Source: Bordetella genomosp. 4 (GTDB lineage: Bacteria; Pseudomonadota; Gammaproteobacteria; Burkholderiales; Burkholderiaceae_B). Taken from it: a stretch of DNA of 64,000 nt. The notes under the pieces were generated by a model. That model saw only the letters and a list, made by a program, of their open reading frames with translations, did no database searches and had not been told where the DNA came from. The position numbers and the translations under genes were made by a program. The stretch lies in the NCBI RefSeq assembly GCF_002261185.1, contig NZ_NEVQ01000022.1, positions 248,001 through 312,000 on the forward strand, in the 5' to 3' direction. Shown piece by piece: positions 61,566 to 64,000 of this stretch; the stretch's first letter is position 1, and each line of letters starts with the position of its first letter.

Positions 61566-62317
61566 CAGTGAACGAGCCTATTCGCGTAGCGAGCCAGAAA
61601 GCTGCGGGTCCGTGTTTCTTTCGGATGCTCGAAGATGTCGGCCGCGCTGCCTTGCTCTACAACCACCCCGCCGTCCATAAAGACGACTTTGTCCGCTACA
61701 GCATGCGCAAATGCCATTTCGTGCGTGACCACCAGCATCGTCATTCCACTTGCGCGCAGCTCTCGCATGACCCCCAGCACGTCTTCGACCAGCTCCGGGT
61801 CCAACGCACTGGTCGGCTCGTCAAACAAAATGATCTGGGGCGCGAGCGCAATGGCTCGTGCGATGCCGACACGCTGTTGCTGACCGCCCGACAGCTGTGC
61901 CGGCATGGCATCTGCCTTGTGTCCCAAACCAACGCGCTCCAATGCCGACATGGCAATCCTGCGTGCTTCTTCCGCGCTGTGTTTTTGCACTTTGCACAGC
62001 GCCAGCTTGACGTTATCCAGCGCATTCAGATGGGGATACAGGTTGAACTGTTGAAACACCATCCCCACATCCTGACGCATCCGGTTGATATCCGTCTTCG
62101 GGTCCAGCACGTTATGGCCATTGGCTACGATGCGGCCAGAGCTGGGGACTTCCAGCAGATTGCAGCATCGCAACATCGTGCTTTTCCCAGACCCCGAAGG
62201 GCCGATCACACACACGAGTTGCCCTTTATTCACCTGCAGGTCTATGCCGCGCAACACCTCGGTCTGACCATACTGTTTGCGCAGACCGGAGATTTCAAGA
62301 ATGGCATTGGTACTCAT
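61565..62317 (-). CDS. Amino acid ABC transporter ATP-binding protein (GlnQ/HisP-like)
   Basis: 250 residues from ATG 62317, which has a perfect GAGGAGGT site; the earlier in-frame Met at 62356 does not. Walker [15 protein letters not shown]-loop [11 protein letters not shown], signature [14 protein letters not shown], Walker [15 protein letters not shown] and H-loop VTHEM are complete. It drives the importer of the hydantoin operon. Confidence 0.96.
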   Translation of the reverse strand: MSTNAILEISGLRKQYGQTEVLRGIDLQVNKGQLVCVIGPSGSGKSTMLRCCNLLEVPSSGRIVANGHNVLDPKTDINRMRQDVGMVFQQFNLYPHLNALDNVKLALCKVQKHSAEEARRIAMSALERVGLGHKADAMPAQLSGGQQQRVGIARAIALAPQIILFDEPTSALDPELVEDVLGVMRELRASGMTMLVVTHEMAFAHAVADKVVFMDGGVVVEQGSAADIFEHPKETRTRSFLARYANRLVH

Positions 62318-62346
62318 GACATACCTCCTCAGTTCTCGTCTGCTGC

Positions 62347-63207
62347 TCAGGCGCACTTGGGCTGTACCGGTGCGGGGTCATAGCCTTCCATATCGGGCAC
62401 GCCCGTTCCCGGCGCGACGTGAACGGCGGCATCTTCTGCCGCAGGCTTGAACCCGAACCACTTCTCGGCCAGTTTTGACACCGTTCCATCCTGCTTCATG
62501 CACTTCAGGACATTCGATACCTGGAGGCGTCCGTCCTGGTCATCCTTGCGAAACGCCAGTGCCCATACCAGACCTGTCTTGATGGTGTAGCTGGTCACCA
62601 GGCGCGGGTTCTGCTTCGCCACCCAGGCAACCACAGTGGTGCCCGCCAGGTTGAAATCCGCGCGCGATGCCTGCACCGCTTGCACCGCATCGGCATTGCC
62701 GCCATAAACGTCATAGCGAAAACCATATTTCGCAGCGTTGTCGTGCGCCCAGGCCTCGTAATTGGAGCCCTTGTTCACGGCGATCACCTTGCCCTTCAGT
62801 TGCTCCAGTGACTCGAGGGGCGGTTCATTCTTGCGGCCCAGAAACGTGTAATCCGTGTCCAGATATCCCTCTGTGAACAGCAAGGCCTTGGCGCGCTCCG
62901 GTGTCACGGTGACCGGTGCAATCAGGAAATCGTATCGGCGGCTGTTCAGTCCCGGCACCAGCCCGGAAAACTCCGCGGGCTCGATGGTGATCTCGCGGCC
63001 CAGACGTTTTGCGATCTCTTTGCCGAGATCTACGTTAAATCCCTGCAGCCCTCCGCCCAGACTGGCCATCGCATGCGGCGCAAACGTCGCATCCACAGCC
63101 GTCCGTATGGGTGCGGATTGCGCAGCGCTCTGATTTGCCAACCCGACCAACAACGAACTTCCGATCAAGCAACTACCAAAAATCAGTTTCAGACCTTGCA
63201 TGAACAT
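62347..63207 (-). CDS. Amino acid ABC transporter substrate-binding protein
   Basis: 286 residues with a signal peptide (cleavage near SAAQSA). SBP_bac_3 domain: [69 protein letters not shown]. An unusual ~30-residue C-terminal tail ([20 protein letters not shown]) follows the domain. It binds a hydantoin or an N-carbamoyl/amino acid in the periplasm, judging by the operon; the ligand is not proven. It lies 46 bp after the hydantoinase gene. Confidence 0.92.
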   Translation of the reverse strand: MFMQGLKLIFGSCLIGSSLLVGLANQSAAQSAPIRTAVDATFAPHAMASLGGGLQGFNVDLGKEIAKRLGREITIEPAEFSGLVPGLNSRRYDFLIAPVTVTPERAKALLFTEGYLDTDYTFLGRKNEPPLESLEQLKGKVIAVNKGSNYEAWAHDNAAKYGFRYDVYGGNADAVQAVQASRADFNLAGTTVVAWVAKQNPRLVTSYTIKTGLVWALAFRKDDQDGRLQVSNVLKCMKQDGTVSKLAEKWFGFKPAAEDAAVHVAPGTGVPDMEGYDPAPVQPKCA

Positions 63208-63253
63208 CCCCTTGTTCTGTCAGGAATTCACCGGAATACCGGCTTGTGTGAAA

Positions 63254-64000
63254 CTACTCAGTTGCGGTTGCGGATTTCAGCCCTATAAATTGACTGAATA
63301 TTCCGCGGCCTTCGGCAGGCGCGCGGCGGTTCAGCACGGGGTCGGGACGAGACCTCGCGATAAATTGGCCGCTGCCGCGCTCGACTTGGAGCTGATTGTC
63401 TTTGATGACACAGCGCCCGCGGCTGTAGACCTCGACCGGCCAACCTTGGATTTCCCGGCCTTCATAGGGCGTGTAGCCGACACGGTCGTGCAGCATCTCG
63501 GCAGACACCACCGTCTTGCGATTCGGATCCCAAAGCACCAGGTCGGCATCCGCGCCCACAGCAATCGCTCCTTTTCTGGGAGCCAGACCGTACATGTGCG
63601 CATGATTCGTCGACGTCAAGGCCACGAACTCTTCGAGCGTCAAACGGCCTTTCATCACCCCTTCGGAAAACAGCAAGGGCAGGCGCAGCTCGATCCCCGG
63701 CACGCCATTGGCCATTTCTTTGAACGTGGTTGCGTCTCCTTTGGGCAGCTTCCCCGATTCGTCAAAACGATAAGGCGCATGGTCAGAGGAATAGACATTC
63801 AATGTCCCATCCTTGAAACCTTGCCACACGGCTTCTTGCGACGCTTTGTCTCCAGGAGGCGGGCTGCAGCAGAACTTCGCGCCCTCGAATCCCGGCAAAT
63901 CGGAGTCCTTCGCCTCGAGAAACAAGTACTGCGGGCAGCTCTCGGCATACACCTGAGCCCCCAAATGCTGCGCCTTGCGAATGATGTCCACGGTCTCGGC
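63254..64000 (-). CDS. D-hydantoinase/dihydropyrimidinase, C-terminal part (5' end outside window)
   Basis: The last ~248 codons are present; the frame is open to the window end. Cyclic amidohydrolase signatures: AESCPQYLFLEAKD, FCCSPPPGDK, the metal-ligand segment VYSSDHAPYR (Asp), MANGVPGIELRLPLLFSEGV and ADADLVLWDPN with the VGYTPYEGREIQGWPVEVYSRG C-terminal beta part. It opens hydantoins or dihydropyrimidines to N-carbamoyl amino acids. It is the most upstream visible gene of the operon, followed by the ABC importer. The N-terminal HxH and carboxylated Lys lie outside the window. Confidence 0.93.
   Translation of the reverse strand, partial: AETVDIIRKAQHLGAQVYAESCPQYLFLEAKDSDLPGFEGAKFCCSPPPGDKASQEAVWQGFKDGTLNVYSSDHAPYRFDESGKLPKGDATTFKEMANGVPGIELRLPLLFSEGVMKGRLTLEEFVALTSTNHAHMYGLAPRKGAIAVGADADLVLWDPNRKTVVSAEMLHDRVGYTPYEGREIQGWPVEVYSRGRCVIKDNQLQVERGSGQFIARSRPDPVLNRRAPAEGRGIFSQFIGLKSATATE

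Overview
The window reads as a chromosomal segment of a betaproteobacterium, most likely Burkholderiales/Alcaligenaceae (Bordetella/Achromobacter-like). The reasons are moderately high GC by eye, two Bug-type tripartite-tricarboxylate solute receptors, a MetG C-terminus of proteobacterial type, and an accessory repertoire (hydantoin, sulfonate-like and chromate genes, many LysR/RpiR regulators) typical of that family. No tRNA, rRNA, IS element, phage gene or CRISPR array was seen. This assignment is inference from gene content; no search was run.

Region 1 (1-2.9 kb): the 3' end of metG, a strong bidirectional terminator, trhO (tRNA uridine hydroxylase), a META-domain lipoprotein and a winged-helix regulator with a degenerate receiver domain. 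Region 2 (3.0-26.8 kb): a near-complete type VI secretion locus in the order of Pseudomonas HSI-I. The long leftward operon is tssA-tssB-tssC-hcp-tagJ-tssE-tssF-(DUF3540)-tssG-tlde1-tldi1-clpV. A second leftward operon is tssJ-tssK-tssL-tssM-tagF-pseudokinase, with a divergent FHA gene between the two. There is no vgrG, PAAR gene, pppA phosphatase or tagQRST. A cell-wall L,D-transpeptidase-type effector and its periplasmic immunity partner sit inside the core operon, and a VgrG-spike-like DUF3540 protein sits between tssF and tssG. The kinase-like and FHA proteins have both lost their key residues, so the threonine-phosphorylation switch of this T6SS class looks decayed.

Region 3 (27-48 kb): metabolic and transport genes. 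They are a Bug receptor; an IorAB-type molybdenum hydroxylase; a WG-repeat protein; a class III aminotransferase with a divergent RpiR regulator; an amidohydrolase, SsuABC-like ABC transporter and DszA/NtaA-type flavin monooxygenase operon (probably organosulfur scavenging); Ohr; a split ChrA pair; FetAB; a LysR regulator; a second Bug receptor; and a DapA-family lyase. Region 4 (48-54.7 kb): a DedA membrane protein and an ECF41-type sigma factor, followed by its probable regulon: a periplasmic cupin on one strand and a CMD/AhpD-like, NmrA-like and OsmC operon on the other. The cupin and the CMD operon share a bipartite promoter-like motif with identical 16-nt spacing. Region 5 (54.7-64 kb): a ten-gene leftward operon for hydantoin or N-carbamoyl-D-amino acid use: D-hydantoinase (cut by the window end), polar amino acid ABC transporter, DapA-family lyase, hydantoin racemase, FAD-linked oxidase, D-carbamoylase and an MFS transporter.
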